A stretch of 64,000 bases of DNA from Tritrichomonas musculus (Eukaryota; Parabasalia; Tritrichomonadida; Tritrichomonadidae): positions 620,001-684,000 of the forward strand of contig JAPFFF010000037.1 in the NCBI GenBank assembly GCA_039105265.1. Reading direction: 5' to 3'. Below are positions 9,427 through 19,890 of this stretch, piece by piece. A model generated the notes under the pieces. It was not told the origin of the DNA, did no database searches, and worked only from the letters and a program-made list of their open reading frames with translations. Each line of letters opens with the position of its first letter. Positions within the stretch are counted from its first letter, which is position 1. A program made the position numbers and the translations under genes.

Positions 9427-11582
9427 CGTTTTAGAAGCCCCTCCAACCCCCTTCCAACAAATTTCAAACTCCATTAAAATAGCCCCAAAAATAGAATGTA
9501 AACAAGCCCTCTATCATAATTAATTTCATATTTTTATTCCTACGTCGCTGGCATTAGTCGTTGGCATATCCTCAAACATTTGATGGCGGAATCTAAGACG
9601 TCTTTACAGGAAACGTGGGGTATGCTAACATTGATGAACGAATAAGGTGATAATGAGGTTTATTTTTGATTCACTTAAATGAGTTACAGAAGAGACGGAC
9701 AAGGAGAGGAACAGGTTCCTTTACAAATTGAAATGGTTTACAATTCAACTGTTGATGCTCTTGAGAGTAAAGATGAGGATGGTTATTCTACATATTTTCA
9801 AAATGGCATTCAACACTTCAATAGAATTTATTTTAAGTATCCACCTCTGAATGGAAAACTTCAAATGTTGGCGAGAAGATAATTGGTATTAGAAGAATGA
9901 ATATACATCGTAAAACTGATTCAATCAAGTTTAATCTATATATTCGTAAATATTTATGGGAACCTTTTGATAAAAAAGCTACTGAGCTGTTTGGAAATAA
10001 ATATGATATAGTCGACGATAAAAATCAACAAGTTATTGATAAAATGGATGAAACCGATGTAAAAGTATTTAAAATCGAATGATACATGCGTCTTACGAAT
10101 GATATCAATGATTTTGCCGACCAAGTCATCGAATTTGCTAATGATAATACTTTATAAAGGTATTTATATCGAAAAATATCTGACTCAAACAAAACAAAAG
10201 AAGAAAAAATAGCTGCATATGTGGCTTTAGATCATGATAGAGATAATTATGATGTTATGTGTTTACGTAATGATATTCCATTTTGGTTAGAAACAAGTCA
10301 TTGGAATTGTAAAAATAAGCAGAATATTATAATTAATCCAAATGATAAGCATGTAATTGGTGAAGATTTTATGATCGAAATCGATGTAAATGATGAAGAT
10401 GGACAATACATTGCGTTTAAATCAATTCGAAATGAAGGTAAATCATATAATGTCGATTTTCTTATAACAAGAGCCGATGAAGCTTTCGAAAAATCTAATA
10501 ATGATGACAAGAAGGAAGAAGAAGAAGAAGAGGAATCCGTAGAAGTCGATGAGTACGAAGATTATACATATAAGAAACTATATAAATGGGATGAGGAGAA
10601 TGATGAGCCATTACCTTTTAGCCGTGAAGATCCTGAAAGATTGACTGAAAAGGATAGGTTCGATGGTTCCACTGCTGATTTCTTTAATATCGGGACTTCG
10701 AATCAATATAGAAATAGATTGGATTATGTAAACAAATTTCATAAAGATTTGATTTTAAAACACATTACAACTGATTTACAATGTGAAGTAGCAGCTTCTT
10801 TTGCAAGTCAATCAAATCGTAACATCATCGGGCGTACTAACGAGACATTCATTCCTATTAAGTATTATAAAGTGAATGATAAAGATGACAATTTCTGGAT
10901 TGAGCTATACGATAAAGATTTTGTAAACATCCCAGCATCATTTAACGACGAACTTGGGTTTACGATGGATATGGTGTTCTTACAAAACCGTAAACTATTG
11001 TATAGTTGAGGAATGATCTGTAAAACAGACTCTTCATTTTTGGTAAATGTCCAGAGTTAGGTTTAAGACCATTGATGAAGTATATAAGAAGTATCCAACG
11101 AATACGTTATCAAAATTCAAGAGAATAGCTAACAGATATGGATTCACTGATGATGAAGCTAAAGACTATCTTCAAAACAAAGTCTTTCACGATCTGCAAT
11201 TTCGTCCACCTAAATTCATGCATATCTATTCGAAGATCCAAAATGCTATTCAGATGGATACGTTCATTGGAGATTCGCATAGCGAACTTTGCAAAACAAA
11301 TCCCGATTACTTGATGTTAATCAATATCAATACACGTGAGGCATATGCGTATGAAATGTCGGGCAAGGGAGCTTTCATGTGAGCACGTGCAAAGTAGCTC
11401 GTATTGTTTAGCATGCTGATCAGGAGTATGGAACCATTCAATCGGGAGCATCACAAGAGCTAGATGCTGTTATTGGAGGAAAATTTGATATAGATTTCAT
11501 ATTGATCTGTGTGAAACCAACATTTACCTCGAATCAGCAAACAAACCAAGATTCGCTCTTGGTAATAGGTAAATAAAATAAT
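9427..11582 (+). mobile_element. Maverick/Polinton-like fossil, truncated and broken
   Basis: This stretch is richer in GC and in coding-like sequence than its surroundings. Successive remnants of coding sequence in one orientation resemble genes of trichomonad Mavericks. The last one, around 11.05-11.4 kb, looks like the front of the retroviral-like integrase of these elements (RPPKFMHIYSK, then QMDTF and LININTREAYAY). The upstream portions are acidic proteins that I take to belong to the same element, without assigning a role. The copy is far shorter than a full Maverick (15-20 kb), no paired long terminal repeats are seen, and it carries several breaks, so it is a dead remnant of moderate age. 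The family call rests mainly on the integrase-like part. Confidence 0.55.
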
Positions 11583-13823
11583 GGAAAACCGCGGTTTTTC
11601 TATAATTCAACTTTCAAGATGGTCAATTAAAATCACCTTTCATGGCGATTTTTATTGGTATTCAAAAAGTCCGGAATTTTCTGAGCCCTCTCAAAAAATA
11701 ATCATGAACTTTTTCTGAGTGCAATTTTAATATATGATATTTAAATCAACCATTTTAAGAATTGCTTGAAAAATTGAAATTATGAATTCATAATGTAAAA
11801 TGAGAAAGTTTCAAATAATCAACATTTTTAAAGTTTAATCCTACTCTTAAAATTCTTACATTCTTTCTTATAATAGTCTTATATAATTAAAAAATAGCTT
11901 GTCATAATTCTTATATATATATATATATATCGATTATGGCAACTATCTGAGTGGATTGTTCATCGGCGTTTGGTATCAACTTATTAGCATAGTTGTTTAG
12001 ATTATATTTCTTATAATGTATGGATTAGTCTAATTAATACCTTTTAAAGAAAGTACAGTGTTTATTATCGATATAAAAAGAATTAGTGTCGTAAGTAGTA
12101 TAAATCGTGCATGCCTTTATAAAAATCCTTAAAAACATTATCTTTATCTCAAAATTGTATAGGTCTATGAATTGTAGACATATATATACATTTTTTTTAT
12201 GTTCTGAATGCAATTAGATTTATTATTAGCTATTAATATAGTTGATTTCATTCAATATTAAAAGATATCGAGCTTTCCTTTTAAGTATCTACTAATGAAA
12301 AATAAATTCAAAGAATTATTAAAAGAATTCGATGCATGAGTTCCCTGGTTTCTGCATTTTGTATCACAAAAGTTCATTACCAAGTATATGAATCATATTT
12401 GCAATTATATTCGAAACCTTTCAATCATTAGATGAATTCTTTAATCATTTGGTTTCACTATTAAAAAAGAACATTTTAATTTATTTTTGCCTACAAAGTA
12501 TGTTTTGAAAATGAACATTCTTGCTTAGAGTTATTTTATAACAATTCATTTCTTGAAGTTATGACGTTAATTTGCTTTTTGTTATTCTTTTGACTAATTC
12601 GATTGACATATACTCTTTCCAATTAAGTAAAAAACGATAATTTCCCCACAGATTGACAGGCAGGTATTGCCTAATAGAGAATATTAAAATTGGTAATGTA
12701 TTGGAGAAGGATATTCATGATGAAAATGAGGTATTCTTTTTGATACGAAAATGTTCTTTTAGGAAAATGTTCATAATTATCTAAAGTAAAAATAAAATAT
12801 TTTTTTATATATTAAAATAGGAGTTCATATTAGTTTTAATAACTTTTTAATACTTTATCAGTAAAATATTGAGATAAACATAATCATAAAAAAAAAAAAA
12901 AACGTTATTATGTTACTAATTTATTTACCAATTTCAAATAGGGAAAAATTTAACTTTTAACAAAGAAATCAGAAAATTAATTATAATTTGGTAGAATATA
13001 TTCATTTACAATAACAAAATTTCAATATAAACTTTTTGAAAATATGTTATTTGAATTAAAAACATACTCAAAAATTTTTACCAAATTTTCAGAATCATAA
13101 ATAATTTTCTACCAACTAAACACAAAAATAAGCATCATTAACAAGCATTAATTATAATTTTAAACATTATTCATGTTTTGAAAGATATAAAGAGATCAAA
13201 TATTCATTATGGTTAAATCTTGATAGTTCATTTAATTAAGCTCATCAATCATTCCACTGCTTACTATTGCTTGTATCAGTTTTTTACCTTCAACATAAAA
13301 TGCTTTTAGGACAACATTTGATGAAGTGATCTGTTTTAAACGGAAAAAAATTTTTTCTTATCAAACAAAAATAATGTTTATCTTCTTCAAAAAGTGAATT
13401 ACAAATAAATTTATGTATTCAATTACTTACTCAATATGAAGAGAGTTCATGCTTATGATTTTTTTCCAATAATTTTTTTTTTGATATAAAAATAATGAAT
13501 TGAAATTTTACGAAAATGAAATCAAAACAAAAATTCAGATAAATTATTTTCAAAGATAGCTTTCAAAAAGATATGATTTGATGTATCAATTTTGAGAGAT
13601 CTCATTTAAACTGATTTTTTATTTTATATGAATATTTTCAAACAAGATCATAACCATTTTTACAAAATAAATAAATCAAATTCAACTTTATATAATTATC
13701 CAAATTAATCTCGAAAATGCTTAGCAGAATAAAAAATATGAATTAAAAAAGTTTTTTGAAAATCTTTTTCTTAGGTAAACAGAAGCGACAAAAGTATCTA
13801 ATATAGACGGTTGATTTGCATCA
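11583..13823. other. Gene-poor AT-rich region
   Basis: This stretch contains an AT dinucleotide microsatellite (about 11916-11931) and a short coding-like fragment at about 12642-12786 on the plus strand that I do not recognise. The rest is homopolymer-rich spacer leading to the Myb gene, whose ATG follows a GACGGTTGATTTGCATCA sequence. Confidence 0.5.
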
Positions 13824-14927
13824 ATGAGGCGAAAAGCAAACCCTGCTTTAGCGCCTACTCGTGTCCGCATGCAAACAAACAACTGCATAAAGAAAGTAAG
13901 ATGGACAAAGGAGGAAGATGAATTGCTTTTCCAGTTATTAAAAGATGTTGATAATCCAAACTGGCCTTTTATTGCAAAAAATTTTCCTACAAAGACAACA
14001 CAACAAGTTTCTGAGCGCTGGGAAAAAGTATTGAATCCGAAGCTTATCAAAGGATCGTGGACGCGAGAAGAAGATCAAACTATTATTAATTTCGTTCGAG
14101 ATAACGGATCAAAAAACTGGACACAACTTGCAGCCTTACTTCCTGGACGAATTGGAAAGCAATGTAGAGAAAGGTGGAGAAACCATCTTGATCCAAATAT
14201 TAATCATAGCATGTGGACTAACGATGAAGATTTACAGTTATTAAAACTTCATGAAAAGTTTGGGAATGCTTGGGTAAAGATATCTCAGATGATGCCAGGA
14301 AGGAGCGATAATGCAATAAAAAATAGATGGAATTCGACACTCAAAAAAGTTGATCCACAGCATCTAGTTGCTGGGTCTAACTCAAATGTGCCAAATAACT
14401 GTAACATTAACAATAATCTTAATTTAAATTATTTAACTCTTCATAATTCGCCAGGTATGATACAAAATGTTAGTGGCATTGAAAGTTTCACCAACATTGT
14501 AGTACCTGCCGTTTCGGATACTTCTTCATCCAATTTATTGACAAAAAATAATATTTTTGATAGCATTGATGCAATAAAGCATAGTAAATATGCCGTTTGC
14601 AAAGTAAGTGCTAGCGTTGATAACAATGAAAACAGCAAAGACATTGAAGATAATAATATTTCGATTGATCCAAATATAATAAGTAAAAAAGGTAATCATG
14701 AACGAGATGCTTTTGAAAAAGATGAAATCGTTCAAACTGATAAAAATAGCTCAAGGATTTCATTGTTGTCACCATTTAAGAATCTTATATCTCCTGGGAT
14801 TCAAAAGGTACAATCGTCATCAGTTAAAGAAACATCACCACGTGCTGGAACAGTTGAAAGCAACAGACAAAAGTTTCTTGTGCTTTTGGAACGGGAAGAA
14901 GTTAATGATAAAACAGACAAATGTTAG
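13824..14927 (+). CDS. Three-repeat (R1R2R3) Myb-like DNA-binding protein
   Basis: The N-terminal half carries three consecutive Myb repeats: R1 about residues 25-73 (W27, W47, W66), R2 about 77-125 (W79, W99, W118 with GRIGKQCRERWRNHLDP) and R3 about 129-175 (W131, W150, W169 with GRSDNAIKNRWNSTLKK). The R2-R3 recognition helices match the c-Myb class, which binds AACNG-type sites, so this is a nuclear transcription factor by inference. Trichomonad Mybs are mostly R2R3; the extra, less typical R1 is notable. The C-terminal half (about 180-367) is Asn/Ser-rich and probably disordered. It includes SPxK/SP sites that could be phosphorylated. The start is chosen at the first ATG, close to the repeats. 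The targets are unknown. Confidence 0.93.
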   Translation: MRRKANPALAPTRVRMQTNNCIKKVRWTKEEDELLFQLLKDVDNPNWPFIAKNFPTKTTQQVSERWEKVLNPKLIKGSWTREEDQTIINFVRDNGSKNWTQLAALLPGRIGKQCRERWRNHLDPNINHSMWTNDEDLQLLKLHEKFGNAWVKISQMMPGRSDNAIKNRWNSTLKKVDPQHLVAGSNSNVPNNCNINNNLNLNYLTLHNSPGMIQNVSGIESFTNIVVPAVSDTSSSNLLTKNNIFDSIDAIKHSKYAVCKVSASVDNNENSKDIEDNNISIDPNIISKKGNHERDAFEKDEIVQTDKNSSRISLLSPFKNLISPGIQKVQSSSVKETSPRAGTVESNRQKFLVLLEREEVNDKTDKC

Positions 14928-15426
14928 AATAAACCTTTTACATTTTTTTAATTGCTTTCACCTTCATCACCTTTTCCTTTCTTTTAAGATAGTTTTCGTC
15001 TTGAGAAAATAATTTGGGTCTTTATTATTTTTTTAAATTATATCGTTTTATTAAAAAAGCTAACCTGTAAGCGTAACGGTTTGGAGTAGATGATAATATA
15101 AATGATTGATGGAGTTTTACTTTGTAAAAATAAGTGATAAGTTTTAATAAAAATGGACGTTATATTTTTTCAAATTGTATTTCATTGAAAATTCAATATT
15201 TTCAAAAAAATATGGTTACATTATTTTAAAAGTATCCAGAATTTTAAATAAACTCCATTTATCTCTTGTATTATGTTACCAAATTAATATTTAATTTAAA
15301 TTTAAGAAATTTATATCAATTATATTTAATTAAAGCAAAATAAATAAAAAACTCTATATATAGATTAAGATATGCTTAATTATTTAATTCTCAATTTTTT
15401 TTCAATAAATATAAATATGTTAACAG
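14928..15426. other. Intergenic spacer
   Basis: This is AT-rich spacer between two co-oriented genes. I see no RNA gene or repeat of note. Confidence 0.5.
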
Positions 15427-16848
15427 ATGCACAATCGAAAAGCAAAGAGATTTTTGACCAAGAAGCTTTTGTATGATCTTGACACAAAAAATAACGACCT
15501 ATTACCCATTATAAGTTCGCCTTCATCAAATGGGGAAGTGAATGTTTTTTATCTCCAATACTTCCAGTCTTTAAATGATACATTGAACAATATTTTGTTA
15601 AAAGAAGAAGCAAAAAAGCATATAGAAAATATTAAATTCTTATTTCAAGTTAAAAATTTTACATTTGACATCTCTGATCTAACATTTCTCATTCAAATAT
15701 TATTTAAAATATTCATAAAATTCGATGAATTCGATGTAGAACACGAGATACTTAATTTAGTTGATATTATAACTCAACACAATAAATTAATTTTAGAATT
15801 TATTGTTGAAAAGACAGATTTTGTTCAAATCATTTTATCAAAATTAGAGAGAATGCAAATTATTGATGAAAAAATTCAATTCATTCATTTTTTATTGACA
15901 ATGACTTTAACTGAAAACAAAGATATTATTAATTTTTTTTCAGAAAACTGTTTTATCGAGTTCATTTGTTTAGAATTTCAAGAATTTACTTCACCAACTT
16001 ATGATCACCAAGACCCTTATATTTTATCAATATTAACTAATTTAATTAATAATCTTTTTCATTTTTATTCTAGCATTCAATTTCTTTCGAATGAGAGGAT
16101 TTTTTTAATTTTGCATTCTTTTTTAATGATAATCCAAAACGAAAATGATTTTTACTTGTTCGATTTATATGTTGATGATATAATTTTATCTCTTCTTAAA
16201 TCTATAAAATATGTAAATCCATCTTTATTCCTAGAATGCGGTTTATGTGATCAACTTCTTTTAAATTTATATTCAATTGAAGATTACAAATTTGACAAAG
16301 AATTGATTTTCTTTTTTTTCATCAATTTCATTGAAATTAATTCATTTGATAATAGTTTAAAACTCTTCTTGGATCGAATTAATTTCGAACTTATTTGCAA
16401 AACTCTCTTAAAGTTGAATGATCACAATTTTTATTGCTATTACATCAATTTATTCAAAGTAATAATTCAAACGAAAAAAAAATTTATTGAGATATTATAC
16501 GATTCTAATTTTTTCAATTTTTTCCTTTCAAAAGCTGATGATCTCTCGTATAAATCCAAAACATCCTTTTGGTCTTTGATCCTTGTAATTTTTGTTGATT
16601 TCCCTCTTACATATTCAAAAGAGCTATTAGATGATCAACAAATTATTAACAGCTTATTTGAATTTTTACGAATTTCTGATAAGGATTTTATGGTCTCTCA
16701 TCTAGAGTACTTGGCTAAATCTACAGCACTTTCATCTCAATACCATACATATTATCAAAATTGCTTGAATGAATTTATTACTTTCTTAAATGACACAGAA
16801 CCTGAATTTTTTGATAATATCCAGGAATATATATCGCAAAACGAATAA
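15427..16848 (+). CDS. Helical-repeat (ARM-like) protein, unknown function
   Basis: This 473-residue protein is almost entirely alpha-helical by composition, with Leu/Ile/Phe-rich amphipathic segments about 40 residues apart. It fits a divergent armadillo/HEAT-type solenoid of the kind that is abundant among trichomonad hypothetical proteins. It opens with a basic MHNRKAKRFLTKKLLYDL segment. No signal peptide, membrane helix or catalytic motif is visible. I infer a protein-interaction role but assign no partner or pathway. The ATG at 15427 is the first in frame and lies shortly after the AT-rich leader. The high Phe and Ile content partly reflects the AT-rich genome. Confidence 0.8.
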   Translation: MHNRKAKRFLTKKLLYDLDTKNNDLLPIISSPSSNGEVNVFYLQYFQSLNDTLNNILLKEEAKKHIENIKFLFQVKNFTFDISDLTFLIQILFKIFIKFDEFDVEHEILNLVDIITQHNKLILEFIVEKTDFVQIILSKLERMQIIDEKIQFIHFLLTMTLTENKDIINFFSENCFIEFICLEFQEFTSPTYDHQDPYILSILTNLINNLFHFYSSIQFLSNERIFLILHSFLMIIQNENDFYLFDLYVDDIILSLLKSIKYVNPSLFLECGLCDQLLLNLYSIEDYKFDKELIFFFFINFIEINSFDNSLKLFLDRINFELICKTLLKLNDHNFYCYYINLFKVIIQTKKKFIEILYDSNFFNFFLSKADDLSYKSKTSFWSLILVIFVDFPLTYSKELLDDQQIINSLFEFLRISDKDFMVSHLEYLAKSTALSSQYHTYYQNCLNEFITFLNDTEPEFFDNIQEYISQNE

Positions 16849-17119
16849 AATTATAGAATTATTTTCGAACTGTAATATGAATTGTTTGCTAATTTTTTAA
16901 ATTTTCATGATTTTGCTTCCAATGTATTGTTATATGAATCACATACTTATTAAGCGGAAATTTTATATATGATCATTTATATTTTTCTAAAAATTATATT
17001 CTAACAATAACTATGCTTATTTTAAAATGGAAAGATTTTTTGTTTTAAACGAAGCTAATTTTTTTTTTTTTTTTTTGGATAATTCTAATATTTTAAAGCA
17101 ATCCTAAAAGCAAAAATCG

Positions 17120-17256
17120 ATAGACTTTTTTTTGAACAATTTGGTGGACCTTTTACAACTTTCAAATTTGAATTTTATTTTGAAAAAATTATATATGCTT
17201 TCTGAAAATTGAATATTGTAAAAGGTCCACCAAATTGTTCAAAAAAAAAGTCTACC
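17120..17256. mobile_element. 137-bp MITE with long TIRs and 9-bp target duplication (MULE-type)
   Basis: The two halves are near-perfect inverted repeats of about 38 bp: TAGAC, a T run, GAACAATTTGGTGGACCTTT and TACAA on the left, mirrored on the right with one extra A in the homopolymer. The element is flanked by the direct repeat CAAAAATCG at 17111-17119 and again at 17257-17265. A 9-bp target duplication with long terminal inverted repeats is typical of Mutator-like elements. The near identity of the arms suggests a young insertion. Confidence 0.75.
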
Positions 17257-17557
17257 CAAAAATCGTAACGTCAATAAAAAAACTAGGAAGTGGATTCAAT
17301 AAGATGGAAGTGGATTCTGAGAAGCTTTCAAAAAAAAATAAAATTATATCAAAATGAAATAAAATCTTTTGAAATATCTCAAAGTATTGAAATTACTTCC
17401 TAGTTATTTCAATGCATTTTTTTGAATGAACTCATAGAAATTTTCTATGTGTTGTTTGAAATTTTAGATGGTTGGCCGTGTAACTTTATTTTTTTTCGTT
17501 TGATCATCCAACAAATTACCAGACTTCTTTTTTTGTGACTGGAATTTCCCCTTATAA

Positions 17558-17806
17558 TCTCCAAAAAGTTTTGTCAGACCAACAAATGAACATGATATTT
17601 GGCCGCAAGATAGAGGAATTTCAATAAACCCTCAGATAATAACTTCCAATGATTTTTACCTAGTACCTATTGAAGATATTAATTATATTCCTCAATATAA
17701 GTGTAAAACAATAGAAGAGTATTTGACTAATGAACGCGGTGTTGTTTTTCAAGAATTTCCACCAATTTATACAGAACTACTTCCTGGCATTATAATTAGA
17801 GAGTAA
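17558..17806 (+). pseudogene. C-terminal fragment of an unrecognised gene
   Basis: An open stretch of 82 codons plus TAA reads as ordinary protein, with segments such as DFYLVPIEDINYIPQYKCKT and QEFPPIYTELLPGIIIRE, but has no start codon near its beginning and is preceded by a stop. Its composition, with Pro and Tyr, is more gene-like than the surrounding AT-rich DNA. I take it as the surviving 3' end of a gene or a duplicated fragment. I do not recognise the family. Confidence 0.4.
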
Positions 17807-18159
17807 AACATCTTTCCTATTATTTATTATTATATATCTGCTTTTATATATATATATATATATTGTTTTCATGATTATAATCCTTATTAATGTTTAATTT
17901 CAATCAAATATCATTGAAATTAAAAAATGATTTTTTTTATTTAAAATAATAATAATTATATTTTACAATATAAATATATTCAAATCAATGAAATATATCT
18001 TTTTTTTAATAAGATAAAATAGTTTTTGTAAAAAATATTTGAATACTTTATTCTCTCAATTTCACTACCTAGATAATTGAGAGACTCACTTGTTTTTATA
18101 CATACGTTATTTTGATTTTGTTTTGATTTGGCCATTTAGCTATTTAAAAAACATATCAA

Positions 18160-19890
18160 ATGCTTTTTTTCCTTTTTTTGTTTTCATGCATTCGCATTAA
18201 AGAAATACTTGGAGAAATCGGCCGCATCCAATATTTATCTGGCAATGAACTTCAAAATTTTCTCAAAAGCAATGAAATGTCAATTATTTTTTATTCAAAT
18301 CCTGATAACGAATCAAGAGAAGAACTTTCATTTGCAAATGCTGCTATAACTATATACAAAGAAGCTATTTCTTTTGCTCTTGGTAATCCTAAAGATGCAC
18401 CATCCGAATTGTGTCCAGAACTTGATCAAAAAAAATCTTTTTGTATTGTTCCTTACGAAGGATCCAATCCATTACAATATGATATTGCACCCAATACAGC
18501 ACCAGCTTTTTTAAATTGGATAGATTTGATTTCACATCCCAAAATCACAGCTATATTAAGTATAAACAAGCTCAACAAACTTTTAAATAGAAATGAAACC
18601 TGCATTTTTGCAGTTGACGTTCAAGAGGAATTAATTGACACTATTGATATTCCCAAAGAAAAGAAAATTTATATGGTTTCAGCTGACTTATTCTTAATTT
18701 ATAATTTAACATTAAGTCAAGGAGTTTATTTATATCGTCCAAATGATAGACAAATTCTCAAATTAGATGATAATAACAAATTTGATTTTTTATCATCAAA
18801 AGAAAATATGATGATCCAACCATACGAGACAATTGATACTGATAAAAGTCGACAAAATCGACTTATTTGCGGATTTACTCTTAATGAAAGCGACTCAACT
18901 CTGTGTGAAGAGCAATACAAAATTTTATTTGATTTAACAAAAAACAAAAAATTGAATGATTTTTCATCGTCGTTTAATAATTTTGATGATCTAAATAAAT
19001 ATTTTGTTTTCACTATCGTAAAAAGTGAAAATATTGAAACTTTTGCTAATATGACATGCATGCGAAGCGTCCCCGCTCCATACTTCTTTATTGTAAATGT
19101 TACAAAACCTTCACGACTACGATGGGTATATGAAAAGTCAGATATTGATATCATAGATGACACTGGCAATAATATATACAACTATTCTTACATTATAGAG
19201 CTACTATATCGTATTTATTTAGGCCAAGAAGATCCATATATTGTTAGTGAGTTTGATTTGAACGAAGTCTCTCAAAATGAAGACATCAAAAATGAAAAAA
19301 ATGAAAGTGAATCCTCCGACCAAATAACCGAACAAAACATTGAAAATAAGAAAAATAACAATAAACAGAGTTCAAAAACAAATAAAAGAAGAAGACCTGA
19401 TAATGATGAAAATCAACAAATTGATGAAGAAACAATAATCGACAAAAACATTGAGAAATACAGCAAATTGTCAATTCAAAAAGTTGTTGGAAAAACATTT
19501 AATGAGTTAGTTTTTGATGATTATTATGAAACCATTGTTTTGTTTACTAGCCCAAACAGCACTAAGTACAAGTTCTTCAAGCCAATCGTCAATGCTGTTG
19601 CTTATCTTCTAAATAAAACAGGTTTTAGATTCTTTTACATGGATGTTTCTAAAAATGATGTCCCAGAATCTGTACCTCCACTTAAAAAGTTCCCTACATT
19701 GATTTTATGGCCGGCTGGCCATAAAGATGAACCAATCATATATGATGGAAATAATACTTTTATTGATGTTTTAAACTTTGTTCATAAATATGCAGGACAT
19801 AAAATTAAATTACCTCGTTATGATCTTGACAGTGTCAAAGAGAAACTTGCAGCAATTCTGAACAAAATTAGATTTGGCGATAAAGCATGA
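18160..19890 (+). CDS. Secreted/ER PDI-like protein with inactive thioredoxin folds
   Basis: The 576-residue product begins with a hydrophobic signal peptide (MLFFLFLFSCIRI). A first thioredoxin-like region (about 25-125) carries IIFYSNPDNESREEL in place of a CxxC active site. The C-terminal region (about 445-550) has the clear fold of a PDI a-domain: an LFTSPNSTKYKFFKP segment where YAPWCGHCKKLAP is usual, a FYMDVSKN strand, and the cis-proline strand FPTLILWPAG. Neither site has the two catalytic cysteines, so oxidoreductase activity is not expected. A chaperone, scaffold or cargo-binding role in the ER is inferred. A long acidic/basic charged linker (about 370-425) separates the halves. 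The C-terminus (GDKA) is not a KDEL-type signal. Confidence 0.82.
   Translation: MLFFLFLFSCIRIKEILGEIGRIQYLSGNELQNFLKSNEMSIIFYSNPDNESREELSFANAAITIYKEAISFALGNPKDAPSELCPELDQKKSFCIVPYEGSNPLQYDIAPNTAPAFLNWIDLISHPKITAILSINKLNKLLNRNETCIFAVDVQEELIDTIDIPKEKKIYMVSADLFLIYNLTLSQGVYLYRPNDRQILKLDDNNKFDFLSSKENMMIQPYETIDTDKSRQNRLICGFTLNESDSTLCEEQYKILFDLTKNKKLNDFSSSFNNFDDLNKYFVFTIVKSENIETFANMTCMRSVPAPYFFIVNVTKPSRLRWVYEKSDIDIIDDTGNNIYNYSYIIELLYRIYLGQEDPYIVSEFDLNEVSQNEDIKNEKNESESSDQITEQNIENKKNNNKQSSKTNKRRRPDNDENQQIDEETIIDKNIEKYSKLSIQKVVGKTFNELVFDDYYETIVLFTSPNSTKYKFFKPIVNAVAYLLNKTGFRFFYMDVSKNDVPESVPPLKKFPTLILWPAGHKDEPIIYDGNNTFIDVLNFVHKYAGHKIKLPRYDLDSVKEKLAAILNKIRFGDKA

Larger units (their letters stand above)
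16849..18159. other. Intergenic region with MITE and a coding fragment
   Basis: This region holds the 137-bp MULE-like element at 17120-17256 and a coding-like tail at 17558-17806. It also has an AT microsatellite near 17842-17862. I see no other gene. Confidence 0.5.
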
